Positions 1-7,269 are shown, numbered from the stretch's first letter. The stretch is DNA of 10,206 bases from Bacteroidales bacterium UBA3684 (GCA_002372855.1 DFIZ01000047.1:1-10206); one strand, 5' to 3'. Numbers and translations: made by a program. The notes: generated from the sequence alone by a model not told the origin.

Positions 1-564
1 GGTGAGTTTGCGCATGGCCTGGCTCATGAGTCGGGCCTGGAGACCGACCTTGCTGTCGCCCATGTCGCCGTCGATTTCGGCCTTTGGGGTGAGAGCGGCG
101 ACGGAGTCGACGACGATGATGTCGATGGCGCCGGAGCGGATGAGGTTGTCGGCGATTTCGAGGGCCTGCTCGCCGTTGTCGGGTTGAGACATGAGCAGGT
201 TGTTGACGTCGACGCCGAGTTTGGCGGCATAGAAGCTGTCGAAGGCGTGCTCCGCGTCGATGAACGCTGCGACACCGCCGGTTTTCTGACATTCGGCGAT
301 GGCGTGTATGGCCAGCGTGGTTTTACCGGACGACTCGGGGCCGTAGATTTCGATGACACGACCGCGTGGGAAGCCGCCGACGCCGAGGGCGGTGTCGAGG
401 CCGATGCTGCCTGTGGAGATGACATCGAGCTCCTCCTCGGGGCGGTCGCCAAGCCGCATGATGGAGCCTTTGCCGTAGTTTTTCTCAATCTTGTCGAGCG
501 TACTCTGCAGTATTTTCAGTTTTTCCTGCCTCTGCGCATCCATGTCGGTCTGTTCTTTTGCCAT
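1..564 (-). CDS. recA: RecA recombinase, N-terminal 188 residues (runs off window edge)
   Basis: RecA is the ATP-dependent strand-exchange protein of homologous recombination and the SOS co-protease. The frame is open from the ATG at 562-564 to base 1, so the C-terminal part lies outside the window. Visible are the short N-terminal helix (residues 1-33), the Walker A motif GPESSGKT (75-82), the catalytic glutamate in FIDAEHAFD (E105), the Walker B strand IIVVDS (149-154, D153), loop 1 around EIDGDMGD (163-170) and the family signature [14 protein letters not shown] (175-188). Each matches the E. coli positions with a constant offset of nine residues, so the core is intact. It has its own promoter just upstream and is separated from the clpP group by about 300 bp of repeats, so it is probably transcribed independently. 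I see no E. coli-type LexA box. The identification is very secure. Confidence 0.98.
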   Translation of the reverse strand, partial: MAKEQTDMDAQRQEKLKILQSTLDKIEKNYGKGSIMRLGDRPEEELDVISTGSIGLDTALGVGGFPRGRVIEIYGPESSGKTTLAIHAIAECQKTGGVAAFIDAEHAFDSFYAAKLGVDVNNLLMSQPDNGEQALEIADNLIRSGAIDIIVVDSVAALTPKAEIDGDMGDSKVGLQARLMSQAMRKLT

Positions 565-625
565 AATTTGTTAAATATTTAAGTATCAATGTATTGTTTT
601 CTGTTTTTTGTCTAACATTTGACTA

Positions 626-658
626 CAAATTTAGTAATAAATTCTGAAATGGCGAAAA
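626..658 (-). promoter_or_regulatory. Probable recA promoter (Bacteroidetes type)
   Basis: Read on the minus strand, TAAATTTG (626-633) fits the Bacteroides -7 consensus TAnnTTTG exactly. Twenty bases further upstream lies TTTTC (654-658), an imperfect match to the -33 element TTTG. A start near 618 would give a leader of about 55 nt, AT-rich and without a Shine-Dalgarno sequence, as is normal in this phylum. Confidence 0.6.
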
Positions 659-735
659 CAAAATGCTGAGATACGGCAAAAAAGTTGCGGCTGCGGGCTG
701 TCCGACCGCCGCGAGGGGGCTGAGGAGGGCGGGGA

Positions 736-890
736 AATTGAAAATTGATAGTTGATAATTGAAAATTTTCTGAGGGGTGGGGCAGGGGGAATTGAAAATT
801 GATAGTAATAGTATATAATTGAAAATTTTCTGAGGGGGGGCAGGGGGAATTGAAAATTGATAGTTGTTAATTGAAAATTTTTGGAGGGGG
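736..890. repeat. Three tandem copies of a 54-58 bp intergenic repeat
   Basis: Three units begin at 736, 790 and 848 with aattgaaaattgatagt. Each continues with an AT-rich stretch carrying attgaaaatt and then a G-rich tail (tgagggg...caggggg in the first two). Spacings are 54 and 58 bp; the third unit is shortened and runs into the polypurine block. The AT-rich part contains the palindrome gaaaattttc. Units differ by small insertions and substitutions, which suggests expansion by slippage or recombination followed by drift. Together with the next block it fills the gap between recA and the broken gene at 867-1274. Confidence 0.85.
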
Positions 891-930
891 AGAGTAGAGA
901 GGGGGTAGAGAAGGGGTAGAGAGGGGGTAG
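882..930. repeat. G-rich polypurine minisatellite (runs of 4-5 G)
   Basis: The plus strand shows repeated ggggg/gggg runs separated by tagaga-like spacers, roughly a 12-bp unit repeated three to four times. At least five G-runs of three or more lie within about 45 bases, enough for a G-quadruplex on the plus strand. This is the template strand for the genes here, which are all on the minus strand. The recognisable part of the nuclease remnant ends directly at this block. Confidence 0.75.
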
Positions 931-964
931 AGGGGGAGGGTGGTGCGGATATGCGACCAAGTAA

Positions 965-990
965 GATTTGGCACACGCGTGTGCCAAATC
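965..990. repeat. Perfect 26-bp palindrome inside the nuclease remnant
   Basis: The half-site gatttggcacacg is followed immediately by its exact reverse complement, with no spacer. It lies in the part of the remnant coding for EIWHTRVPNL. Because it is self-complementary in register with the codons, the opposite strand would encode the same IWHTRVPN peptide. No U-run follows, so it does not look like an intrinsic terminator. Confidence 0.9.
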
Positions 991-1284
991 TCCAAATCGT
1001 TGAAGGTAAGGTAGAACGAACGGAAATTCCGCAAATTCCGTTCACTCCACCCTTCTCCATATTCTTGTGTCAACTCCTTCGACAGCATCTTGATTATCTG
1101 CTTGCCGTACTCGGCACGCTTCTCGCCCTGCTGCTCTTGCTCCACAATGCGCTGGCCGATATGCCAGTAGGTGTCGATCATGATGGAGTTGACGGCAGCG
1201 TATGCCGTACGGCGACTTTGCTCGATGAGCTGTTTGATGTCGCTGACGAAGGAGTTGTTGTCCACAGGAACCATTGGGGGGTGC

Positions 1285-1947
1285 TTACTTCTTGGTCAGC
1301 ACCTCGTCGATCATGCCGTACTGGAGGGCCTCTTCGGCGGTGAACCAGTGGTCGCGGTCGCTGTCTTTCTCCACCTGCTCGAAGGGCTGGCCGCTGTGCT
1401 TGGCGATAATCTCGTAGAGCTCTTTCTTGAGCTTCAGTATCTCGCGGACGGTGATCTCCATGTCGGTGGCCTGGCCGTCGGCGCCGCCCATGGGCTGGTG
1501 GATCATGACGCGGGCGTGCGGCAGGGCGCAGCGGCGGCCTTTCTCGCCGGCGCAGAGGAGCACGCTGGCCATCGAGGCGGCGAGGCCCGTGCAGATGGTG
1601 CTCACCTTGGGCTGGATGTACTGCATGGTGTCGTAGATGCCGAGGCCAGCATAGACCGAGCCTCCCGGCGAGTTGAGGTATATCTGGATGTCCTTGGTGG
1701 GGTCGACGCTCTCGAGGAAGAGGAGCTGGGCCTGGATGACGTTGGCGGTGTAGTCGTCGATGGCGGTGCCGAGGAAGATGATGCGGTCCATCATCAGGCG
1801 GCTGAAGACGTCCATCTGGGCCACGTTGAGCTGGCGCTCTTCGACGATGTAGGGCGTGAGCGAATTGTTGATGGCCGAGGTGTATTTGGCCATGGTGGTG
1901 CTGCTGATGCCACGGTGACGGGTGGCGTATTTCTCGAATTCTGTCAT
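1285..1947 (-). CDS. clpP: ATP-dependent Clp protease proteolytic subunit ClpP
   Basis: ClpP is the serine protease of the cytosolic Clp machine; it forms a double heptamer that degrades substrates fed in by ClpX or ClpA/C. The 220-residue product is normal for the Bacteroidetes form, which has a long N-terminal stretch. The catalytic triad is complete with the correct spacing: S125 in GLAASMAS, H150 in RVMIHQP and D199 in DSDRDHW (25 and 49 residues apart, as in E. coli). The oligomer and substrate-groove segments FSRLMMDRIIFLG and YLNSPGGSVYAGLGIYDTMQ are also present. The ATG at 1945-1947 is chosen because it falls 2 nt after the trmD stop (TAG AC ATG) and aligns with family N-termini; the longer frame would run back into trmD. 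Translation is probably coupled to trmD. Bacteroidetes clpP is usually found as tig-clpP-clpX; neither partner is present here. Confidence 0.97.
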   Translation of the reverse strand: MTEFEKYATRHRGISSTTMAKYTSAINNSLTPYIVEERQLNVAQMDVFSRLMMDRIIFLGTAIDDYTANVIQAQLLFLESVDPTKDIQIYLNSPGGSVYAGLGIYDTMQYIQPKVSTICTGLAASMASVLLCAGEKGRRCALPHARVMIHQPMGGADGQATDMEITVREILKLKKELYEIIAKHSGQPFEQVEKDSDRDHWFTAEEALQYGMIDEVLTKK

Positions 1948-1949
1948 GT

Positions 1950-2678
1950 CTATTGTTGTTTGTTTTTCTTTGTCTTTGTGTTGTCGTGCGGGCTGGCCTT
2001 CAGGTCGGCCAGCAGGCCGGGCCTTCTCTCCTTGGTGCGCTGGATGGCCTGCTCCATGCGCCACTGCTCTATCTTGGCGTGGTTGCCGCTGAGGAGGACG
2101 TCGGGGACCTTCCATCCGCGGAACTCCGGCGGGCGTGTGTACTCCGGCGGGGCCACGAGGCCGTCCTGGAAGGAGTCCTCGAGGGCCGACTGTTCGTCGC
2201 CAATCACTCCCGGCACGAGGCGTATGATGGCGTCGCAGATGACGGCAGTGGCCAGTTCGCCGCCGGTGAGCACGTAGTCGCCGATGCTGATTTCGCGGGT
2301 GATGAAGTGCTCGCGTATGCGTTCGTCCACGCCTTTGTAGTGTCCACAGAGTATCATCAAATTCTGTGCCAGTGACAGTTGGTTGGCCATGGGCTGGGAG
2401 AGGATTTCGCCGTCGGGGGCGGTGTAGATGATGTCGTCGTAGGGGCGTTCCTTTTGCAGGCCCTCGATGCAGTTGGCCAGGGGTTCGACGGCCATGACCA
2501 TGCCGGCGGCGCCGCCGTAGGGGTAGTCGTCGACCGAGCCGTATTTGGTAAGCGAATAGTCGTGCAGGTCGTGGAAGTGCACCTCGACGAGGCCTTTTTT
2601 CTGGGCCCGTTTGAGGATGCTCTCCTCAAAGAACATGTTCATCATGTTCGGGAAGAGGGTGAGGATGTCGATTCTCAT
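1950..2678 (-). CDS. trmD: tRNA (guanine-37-N1)-methyltransferase TrmD
   Basis: TrmD methylates N1 of G37, next to the anticodon of tRNAs reading CNN codons, using S-adenosylmethionine, and so prevents +1 frameshifting. The 242-residue sequence begins [10 protein letters not shown] as in the family. It shows the trefoil-knot AdoMet site ([12 protein letters not shown] at 110-121, [12 protein letters not shown] at 132-143), R153, the catalytic aspartate in ALEDSF (D168) and the C-terminal tRNA-binding segment [21 protein letters not shown] (from 180). The end is extended by a lysine-rich tail ([12 protein letters not shown]), making it slightly longer than usual. Its ATG overlaps the stop of the upstream peptidase gene as ATGA, and clpP follows after 2 nt, so the three genes are almost certainly one transcript. 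The rimM, rpsP and rplS genes that often surround trmD in other phyla are absent. Confidence 0.97.
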   Translation of the reverse strand: MRIDILTLFPNMMNMFFEESILKRAQKKGLVEVHFHDLHDYSLTKYGSVDDYPYGGAAGMVMAVEPLANCIEGLQKERPYDDIIYTAPDGEILSQPMANQLSLAQNLMILCGHYKGVDERIREHFITREISIGDYVLTGGELATAVICDAIIRLVPGVIGDEQSALEDSFQDGLVAPPEYTRPPEFRGWKVPDVLLSGNHAKIEQWRMEQAIQRTKERRPGLLADLKASPHDNTKTKKNKQQ

Positions 2679-3916
2679 TTGACTTTCAGTTTCTGACCTT
2701 CGCGGATGGGTTTGCTTTCGCGTATGCCGTTGAGTTGGCAGAGCTTCTTCACCGTGGTGCCGTGGGCGCGGGCAATCTTGCCGAGGGTGTCGCCTTTGCG
2801 TACGGTGTAGGTCTTGCTGCCGGAGGCTTTGCTGCCGCCCGACGAGGCGCTGCCGACCTGGTCGTTGCCGCTGCTGGCTTTGCCGCTGACGCGGAGGCGG
2901 TCGCCGGGGTGGAGCACCTTGTTGCGGCTGATGCCGTTGAGTTTGCAGAGTTGGTTGATAGTGGTGCCGTTGCGGCGGGCAATTTTCTCAAGGGTGTCGC
3001 CACTGCGCACGCGATACCATCCGCCGCCGGAGGCTTTGCCGGAAGACGAGTAGCGGCCTTTGCTGTTGCCGACCTTGCGGAAGGACGAGGGGGTGAGGCT
3101 CAGCTCGTCGCTGATGAGGTCGTGGGTGGAGCAGTCCACCACATGCTCGGGGTTGAGGGCATTGCCCATGTAGCGTATCTCGAAGTGCAGGTGGCTGCCG
3201 CGGCTGCGGCCGGTGTTGCCGCAGAGGCCTATGATGTCGCCGCTCTTCACATGCTGACCGGCCACGACATTGCGCTTCGACATGTGCGCGTAGTAGGTCT
3301 CAAGGCCGTTGGCGTGGTGGATGATGACGAGGTTGCCGTAGCTGCGGTTGAGTTTGGAGATGCGCACCACGCCGTCGAAGGAGGCGTAGATGGGTTCGCC
3401 GGTGGGTAGGGCAAGGTCGAGGCCGTAGTGCCACCGACGCCAGCGCGGGCCGAAGTGCGACGAAGGACGTGCCGACCAGGGGGTGGGCCAGGTGAACTTT
3501 TCGCCCCGGGCGTTGTCGCGCAGGCGGATGACCAGGGGTTCGTTGATGCTGTTCACATCGAGTTTCGGCAGGTGGATGGCTGCGGTGTCGAAGCCTTCGA
3601 GCAGGATGTCGTCCTCGCTGTCGGCGCCATCGTCGTCGAGCGTGAAGATGTTCGGCATGTCCTCCTCTTCCTCCTCTTCCTCTTCGTCGGTTTCATAAAT
3701 GAAGGGTGCCTGGTACATGTAGCTCTCCGTCTCCTTGTTGTTGCGGCGGTCGATGGCTACACCCTTGTATTCCTCTTCCTCGTAGATGACATCCAGTTTG
3801 TTGACCTTTATTTCCGATTTGCTGTTTTTCTGTTGAGGTTCGTCGCTCTGTGCCGAGGCCACCACGGGCAGGGCCAACAGGGCAAATAACAATACGATAG
3901 ATTCTATATGCTTCAT
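2675..3916 (-). CDS. Secreted M23-family (LytM-type) peptidase with two C-terminal LysM domains
   Basis: Likely a zinc metallo-endopeptidase, or a regulator of one, acting on peptide cross-links of peptidoglycan in the periplasm. Of 413 residues, 1-22 are a signal peptide (cleavage VASA-Q). Residues 23-140 form an acidic, low-complexity region including eight consecutive Glu (about 79-86). The M23 domain spans about 143-262: [17 protein letters not shown] with the zinc ligands H163xxxD167, YYAHM (H211) and HLHFE (H242, H244). All zinc and catalytic histidines are present, so it looks active. A Gly/Ser/Lys linker leads to LysM 1 ([13 protein letters not shown], about 300-343) and LysM 2 ([13 protein letters not shown], about 370-413), which bind N-acetylglucosamine in glycan strands. 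It has its own promoter and overlaps trmD by 4 nt. The layout resembles NlpD/EnvC-type division factors, but the specific role is not determined. Confidence 0.93.
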   Translation of the reverse strand: MKHIESIVLLFALLALPVVASAQSDEPQQKNSKSEIKVNKLDVIYEEEEYKGVAIDRRNNKETESYMYQAPFIYETDEEEEEEEEDMPNIFTLDDDGADSEDDILLEGFDTAAIHLPKLDVNSINEPLVIRLRDNARGEKFTWPTPWSARPSSHFGPRWRRWHYGLDLALPTGEPIYASFDGVVRISKLNRSYGNLVIIHHANGLETYYAHMSKRNVVAGQHVKSGDIIGLCGNTGRSRGSHLHFEIRYMGNALNPEHVVDCSTHDLISDELSLTPSSFRKVGNSKGRYSSSGKASGGGWYRVRSGDTLEKIARRNGTTINQLCKLNGISRNKVLHPGDRLRVSGKASSGNDQVGSASSGGSKASGSKTYTVRKGDTLGKIARAHGTTVKKLCQLNGIRESKPIREGQKLKVK

Positions 3917-3951
3917 TTAATATTCTTCTGTGACGGGTGATAAAAACTTTG

Positions 3952-3982
3952 CAAAAGTACAAAAAAAGTGCCAGTCTGCAAA
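3952..3982 (-). promoter_or_regulatory. Promoter of the M23 peptidase-trmD-clpP operon
   Basis: On the minus strand TTTG (3979-3982) is followed after exactly 19 nt by TACTTTTG (3952-3959). This is a full match to the Bacteroides sigma-ABfr consensus TTTG-N19-21-TAnnTTTG. Transcription would start near 3945, leaving a leader of about 29 nt. It lies in the only gap (98 bp) between the NlpC/CapA gene and the peptidase gene and separates the two transcription units. I see no convincing intrinsic terminator for the upstream operon in the gap. Confidence 0.85.
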
Positions 3983-4014
3983 ATATTTATACTTAAAAAA
4001 TCCAAAAAGGGGAC

Positions 4015-5520
4015 TTATTCGGGTGTGGCGGGACGGAAATTGCCCTCTTCGTCAAAGCTTAGTGTGGCTTTCTCGAAGTCTTCTTCCGACAGGGTGCGGA
4101 TTGCCTTGGCGGCCCTGTTCTCCTTGTCGAGCCGGGGGCCTGTCTGGACGCTCTGTTTGAACGAGTGTATCTTGCCGTCCACCAGCATGCCGTTGCGGTC
4201 GACGCGTGCCGACACAACGGGGGCGTATCCCATTTGGCTGCTGAGGCTCATGCCTGTAGGGGTGCAGAAGTTGCCGAGGCTGTAGGCGATGAGGTGGCCG
4301 CGGTAGAGCTCCATGGCGCGACACACGTGGGGGCCGTGGCCGAAGACCAGGTCCGCGCCTTCGTCGACACACAGGTGGGCAAACTCGCGCAGCGAACCCC
4401 GCTTCTCGTCCAGATACATTTCCATGCCTTCGGGCAGGTGGATGTAGTCAAGCCCCTCCGCACCGCCGTGGAACGATACAATGAGTATGTCGCAGTCCTC
4501 GCGCAGCGAGCGGATGACGTTTTTCACTTCGGCTGTGTCCATCAGGTTGAAGGTATGGCTGTTGGTGCTGAAGGCACAGAAGCCGAACACCAGGCTGTCG
4601 CGCTGCTCGAGCGCAGTGGTGCAGATGCCCCGGATGCCGGCATATCCGATGCCCAGGCTGTCCAGCAGGTGTATGGTCCTCATGGCGCCCTTGCGGCCGA
4701 AGTCGTAGCTGTGGTTGTTGGCCAGGCTCAGGAAGTCGAAGCCTGCGTCGTGGAGCAGTGCGGCGTAGGACTCGGGCATGCGGAAGGCGTAGCAGTAGGC
4801 GCAGTCTTCCTTGGTGCGGCGGAGGGTGTCGTTGCAGAACACCCCCTCGCAGTTGCCCACCGAGATGGTGGCTCCCCGCAGCAGGTGTTTGGTGTCGTCG
4901 AAGAGGCGTTTCCCTTCGTGCCGCGGCAGCAGGGGGGTGGGGTAGAGGGTGCCGAGCATAATGTCGCCCACCATGGCTATGGTGTACAGCTGTTCGTCCG
5001 TCACCGTGTCTGTCGATGCCAGCGGCAATCCGGCCGCTGCCACCTCCTCGCGGTCTATGATGCGGCAGGCTCCTTTGTAGCGTTTCTGGTAGTAGGTTTC
5101 CTGCGATGAGGTGATTCTGATGCCCGTGCTCGAGGCGTGGATGAAGTCGAAACCACCGTCTCTCACCGTCGTCACTATGCCCACATGCCCGATGGTCTTC
5201 AGGTTGCGCCGGCCGGAGTAGAACACCAGGTCGCCGACGGCCAGCGAGTCCTTGTCCACCGGGATGCCCATCTTGTATTGCGGCGCCGCCGACGGGGCCA
5301 GCATCACGCCAAATTTGGAGTATATATACCGGGTGAATCCTGCACAGTCGAATCCCTTGGGGGTCTTGCCGCCCCAGCGATAGGGCACCCCAATGTATTT
5401 CATCGCCTCGCCGATTACCGAGTCCGGGTCGATGCACACCCTAGCCACGGTGTCCTGCGCATGCAGCATCCCTGCGGGCAGCGCCAGCAGCAGGAGTATT
5501 GTCAGGAGGTACTTTCTCAT
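4015..5520 (-). CDS. Secreted fusion protein: NlpC/P60 peptidase + CapA-type metallophosphatase-like domain
   Basis: A 501-residue exported protein with two enzyme domains. Residues 1-21 are a signal peptide (MLHA-Q). Residues about 32-155 are an NlpC/P60 (C40) cysteine peptidase, with the catalytic Cys in FDCAGF (C59), His in GHVGIV (H112) and a third His in DFIHAS (H128). Such enzymes cut gamma-D-Glu-DAP bonds in peptidoglycan or gamma-glutamyl polymers. Residues about 178-470 are a CapA/PgsA domain, a calcineurin-like metallophosphatase relative linked to poly-gamma-glutamate capsules. Its motifs are VGDIMLG (D186), GNCEGV (E225; Cys where Leu is usual), LANNHSYDFG (N269, H270), SFHGGAEG (H351) and GHGPHV (H395, H398), so the metal ligands look complete. 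It starts 23 nt after the ABC ATPase stop, as last gene of that operon. CapB/CapC partners are not in the window; the substrate is unknown. Confidence 0.92.
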   Translation of the reverse strand: MRKYLLTILLLLALPAGMLHAQDTVARVCIDPDSVIGEAMKYIGVPYRWGGKTPKGFDCAGFTRYIYSKFGVMLAPSAAPQYKMGIPVDKDSLAVGDLVFYSGRRNLKTIGHVGIVTTVRDGGFDFIHASSTGIRITSSQETYYQKRYKGACRIIDREEVAAAGLPLASTDTVTDEQLYTIAMVGDIMLGTLYPTPLLPRHEGKRLFDDTKHLLRGATISVGNCEGVFCNDTLRRTKEDCAYCYAFRMPESYAALLHDAGFDFLSLANNHSYDFGRKGAMRTIHLLDSLGIGYAGIRGICTTALEQRDSLVFGFCAFSTNSHTFNLMDTAEVKNVIRSLREDCDILIVSFHGGAEGLDYIHLPEGMEMYLDEKRGSLREFAHLCVDEGADLVFGHGPHVCRAMELYRGHLIAYSLGNFCTPTGMSLSSQMGYAPVVSARVDRNGMLVDGKIHSFKQSVQTGPRLDKENRAAKAIRTLSEEDFEKATLSFDEEGNFRPATPE

Positions 5521-5543
5521 TGGATGTCTTTCTTTTCTTTGGG

Positions 5544-6284
5544 TTAATAGTCGAATATGATGCGCCCTTCGGCCATGTGGCTCTTCACGCCGTAGGCCGT
5601 TGCAATGTTCTCCGTCGTCAGTCCGTCGGCCATGCGGCCGTGGAAGAGCAGCGCGCCGTTGTGTATCAGCATCAGGTCGTCGCAGAACTGCAGGGCGAGG
5701 TTCAGGTCGTGGATGACGATGACCACCGTCTTGTCCGTGGTCCGCAGCAGGCGCATGATCTCCAGCTGGTGGGCGATGTCAAGGTTGCTCACGGGCTCGT
5801 CCATCAGCAGCACGGGGGTCTGCTGCGCCAGCGCGCGGGCAATCATCACCCTCTGCATCTCGCCGCCGCTCATTTCGGCAGGCTTGGCCAGGCGCAGGTG
5901 CCAGGTGTTGGTCTGCTTCATGCACTGCTCCACGATGTCCCAGTCCTTCTGGCTCTCGTTCTGCAGGTGGTGCTGGTAAGGGTTGCGACCCATGAGCACC
6001 GTCTCGAAGGCCGAGAACTCGAAGTCGGTCTGCGCCTGCTGCCGCACGAAGGCCACCTTCTGCGCCAGGGCCCGGGCCGAGTAGGAGCCGACCTCCTGCC
6101 CGTCGATCCCGACGCTGCCTGACGTAGGCTCCAGCAGGCCGCCGATGCATCGCAGCAGCGTCGTCTTGCCGCAGCCGTTGGGACCCATCACCGCCGTGAT
6201 GCGCCCCGGGGCAATCGTCGCGTCGATGTCGTGCAGAATCTCGCGTTTGCCGTAGCTGACCTGTATGTGCTTCAGTTCGATCAT
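5544..6284 (-). CDS. ABC transporter ATPase of the FecE/BtuD type (siderophore, heme or cobalamin uptake)
   Basis: The cytoplasmic ATP-hydrolysing subunit of a metal-chelate importer; it would work as a dimer with the permease encoded just upstream. The 246-residue protein has every motif: Walker A GPNGCGKT (34-41), Q-loop FVRQQ (79-83), the family-typical FETVLMGRNPY (93-103), signature MSGGEMQR (138-145), Walker B VLLMDEP with catalytic E163, D-loop SNLD and switch H192. The start ATG (6282-6284) directly abuts the permease stop TAA (6285-6287) with no intervening base, so translation is probably coupled. Length and sequence place it in the FecE/FhuC/BtuD/HmuV group, but substrate cannot be read from the ATPase. 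No TonB receptor or binding protein accompanies it here. Confidence 0.94.
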   Translation of the reverse strand: MIELKHIQVSYGKREILHDIDATIAPGRITAVMGPNGCGKTTLLRCIGGLLEPTSGSVGIDGQEVGSYSARALAQKVAFVRQQAQTDFEFSAFETVLMGRNPYQHHLQNESQKDWDIVEQCMKQTNTWHLRLAKPAEMSGGEMQRVMIARALAQQTPVLLMDEPVSNLDIAHQLEIMRLLRTTDKTVVIVIHDLNLALQFCDDLMLIHNGALLFHGRMADGLTTENIATAYGVKSHMAEGRIIFDY

Positions 6285-7268
6285 TTAGTACCCTTTCTTG
6301 TTCTTGTACAGCAGGTAGATGAACAGCGGGGCGCCCACCATCGAGGTGAGGCTGCCCACCGGCAGCTCGCTCGGCCGCAGCACGGTGCGTGCCAGTGTGT
6401 CGCACACCAGCACGAAGATGGCTCCGCACAGGATGGAGTAGGGCACCACCTTGCGGTTGTCGGGCCCCGCCACCAGGCGCACGGCATGGGGAACGATGAG
6501 GCCCACAAAGCCTATCACGCCGCACGAACTCACGGCGAAGGCCACCATCAGCGTGGTGAACAGCAGCAGCCTGCGCTTCACCTTCTCCACCTCGCAGCCC
6601 ATGCTCTGCGCCGCCTCGCTGCCTGCCAGCAGCAGGTTCAGGTCGCGGCCGTGCCACAGCACCACGCCTATGCCCACCGCCGCCACGGGCAGCAGCATCC
6701 ACACATCGGTCCACGTCGAGCTGCCGAAGCTCCCCATGGTCCAGAAGATGATGCTGTCCATCTTCTCTTGGTTGAGCACCATCAGGAACGAGATGACGGC
6801 CGAGATGAGCAGCGTCAGGCACACACCCGTCAGCAGCAGGGTGGTGGTGTGCATGCGGTTGCCAATGGAGGCAATCTTGTAGATGACCAGCACCGTCAGC
6901 AGCGCCATGGCCAGCGCCAGTCCGCCCACGCCCCACAGCCAGGCCTCCAGGCCCAGCAGTATGGCCACGGCGGCTCCCAGCGAGGCGCCGCTGCTGACGC
7001 CCAGCACGTAGGGGTCCGTCAGGGGGTTGCGGAAAATGCTCTGGTAGGCCGCGCCGCACACGCTCAGCACCGCTCCCATCAGGGCGCCCATCAGCACCCT
7101 CGGCAGGCGCAGCTGCCAGAAAATCTGCGAGCGGCCCGCAATGTCCTCCATGCTGATGTCCACGGCGCCGAACATGCAGCTGGCCACCATCGTGGCCGCC
7201 AGCAGCACCGCCAGCCCCAGGATCACCCAGGGGTTGGCATGCGTGGACTTTATGGATCCTTTTTTCAT
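6285..7268 (-). CDS. FecCD-family ABC transporter permease (BtuC/FhuB/HmuU type)
   Basis: Inner-membrane channel subunit that takes iron-siderophore, heme or vitamin B12 from a periplasmic binding protein. The 327-residue protein is almost entirely hydrophobic helices, consistent with the about ten transmembrane segments of the family. Family motifs are LRLPRVLMGALMGAVLSVCG (53-72), RNPLTDPYVLGVSSGAS (80-96), GFVGLIVPHAVRL (253-265, the coupling-helix region that contacts the ATPase) and ELPVGSLTSMVGAPLF (301-316). It starts 1 nt after the stop of the 31-residue microprotein and abuts the ATPase gene. The substrate-binding protein gene that normally heads such operons is not present between 4015 and 8478, so the partner must be encoded elsewhere. 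Substrate not determined. Confidence 0.94.
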   Translation of the reverse strand: MKKGSIKSTHANPWVILGLAVLLAATMVASCMFGAVDISMEDIAGRSQIFWQLRLPRVLMGALMGAVLSVCGAAYQSIFRNPLTDPYVLGVSSGASLGAAVAILLGLEAWLWGVGGLALAMALLTVLVIYKIASIGNRMHTTTLLLTGVCLTLLISAVISFLMVLNQEKMDSIIFWTMGSFGSSTWTDVWMLLPVAAVGIGVVLWHGRDLNLLLAGSEAAQSMGCEVEKVKRRLLLFTTLMVAFAVSSCGVIGFVGLIVPHAVRLVAGPDNRKVVPYSILCGAIFVLVCDTLARTVLRPSELPVGSLTSMVGAPLFIYLLYKNKKGY

Positions 7269-7269
7269 T

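Larger units (their letters stand above)
867..1274 (-). pseudogene. 5' remnant of a YhcG/DUF1016-type PDDEXK nuclease gene
   Basis: The reading frame starts 10 nt after the clpP stop and gives 135 residues. Residues 9 to about 113 match the N-terminal (DUF1016_N) domain of YhcG-family proteins: IKQLIEQSRRTAYAAVNS, the YWHIGQRIVE helix, GEKRAEYGKQ, GWSERNLRNF and NLTWSHIRTTL are family hallmarks. Family members are about 350 residues long and carry the PDDEXK nuclease fold in the C-terminal half, which is missing. From residue 114 (about position 935) the frame translates the G-rich repeats into low-complexity LYPLSTPSLPPLYSPPP and stops at 867-869. The likely cause is a deletion or repeat expansion that removed the 3' part. 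A short expressed peptide cannot be excluded because the remaining domain has no internal stop, but nuclease activity is not expected. Confidence 0.8.

Noticed and set aside
736..890. Possible CRISPR array (three repeated units)
   Set aside because: Units are contiguous with no unique spacers, differ in length and are low-complexity; no cas genes in the window.
965..990. Intrinsic terminator for the clpP operon
   Set aside because: The palindrome would form a hairpin but no T-run follows on the minus strand, and it lies within recognisable coding sequence.
623..1060. Two minus-strand frames (to 1060 and to 987) with Pro/Leu/Ser/Phe-rich products
   Set aside because: They are translations of the AT-rich and G-rich tandem repeats in alternative frames; no promoter, domain or conservation signal.
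3983..4014. Terminator after the NlpC/CapA gene
   Set aside because: The segment has T-runs on the minus strand but only a very weak possible stem (CCCC...GG), not enough to call.
4165..5109. 314-residue plus-strand open frame rich in Ala, Val and Glu
   Set aside because: Mirror frame of the NlpC/P60-CapA gene, which has intact catalytic motifs on the minus strand.
5779..7059. 426-residue minus-strand frame rich in Arg, Gly and Ala
   Set aside because: Out-of-frame shadow crossing the ATPase and permease genes; composition is typical of a frame-shifted GC-rich reading.
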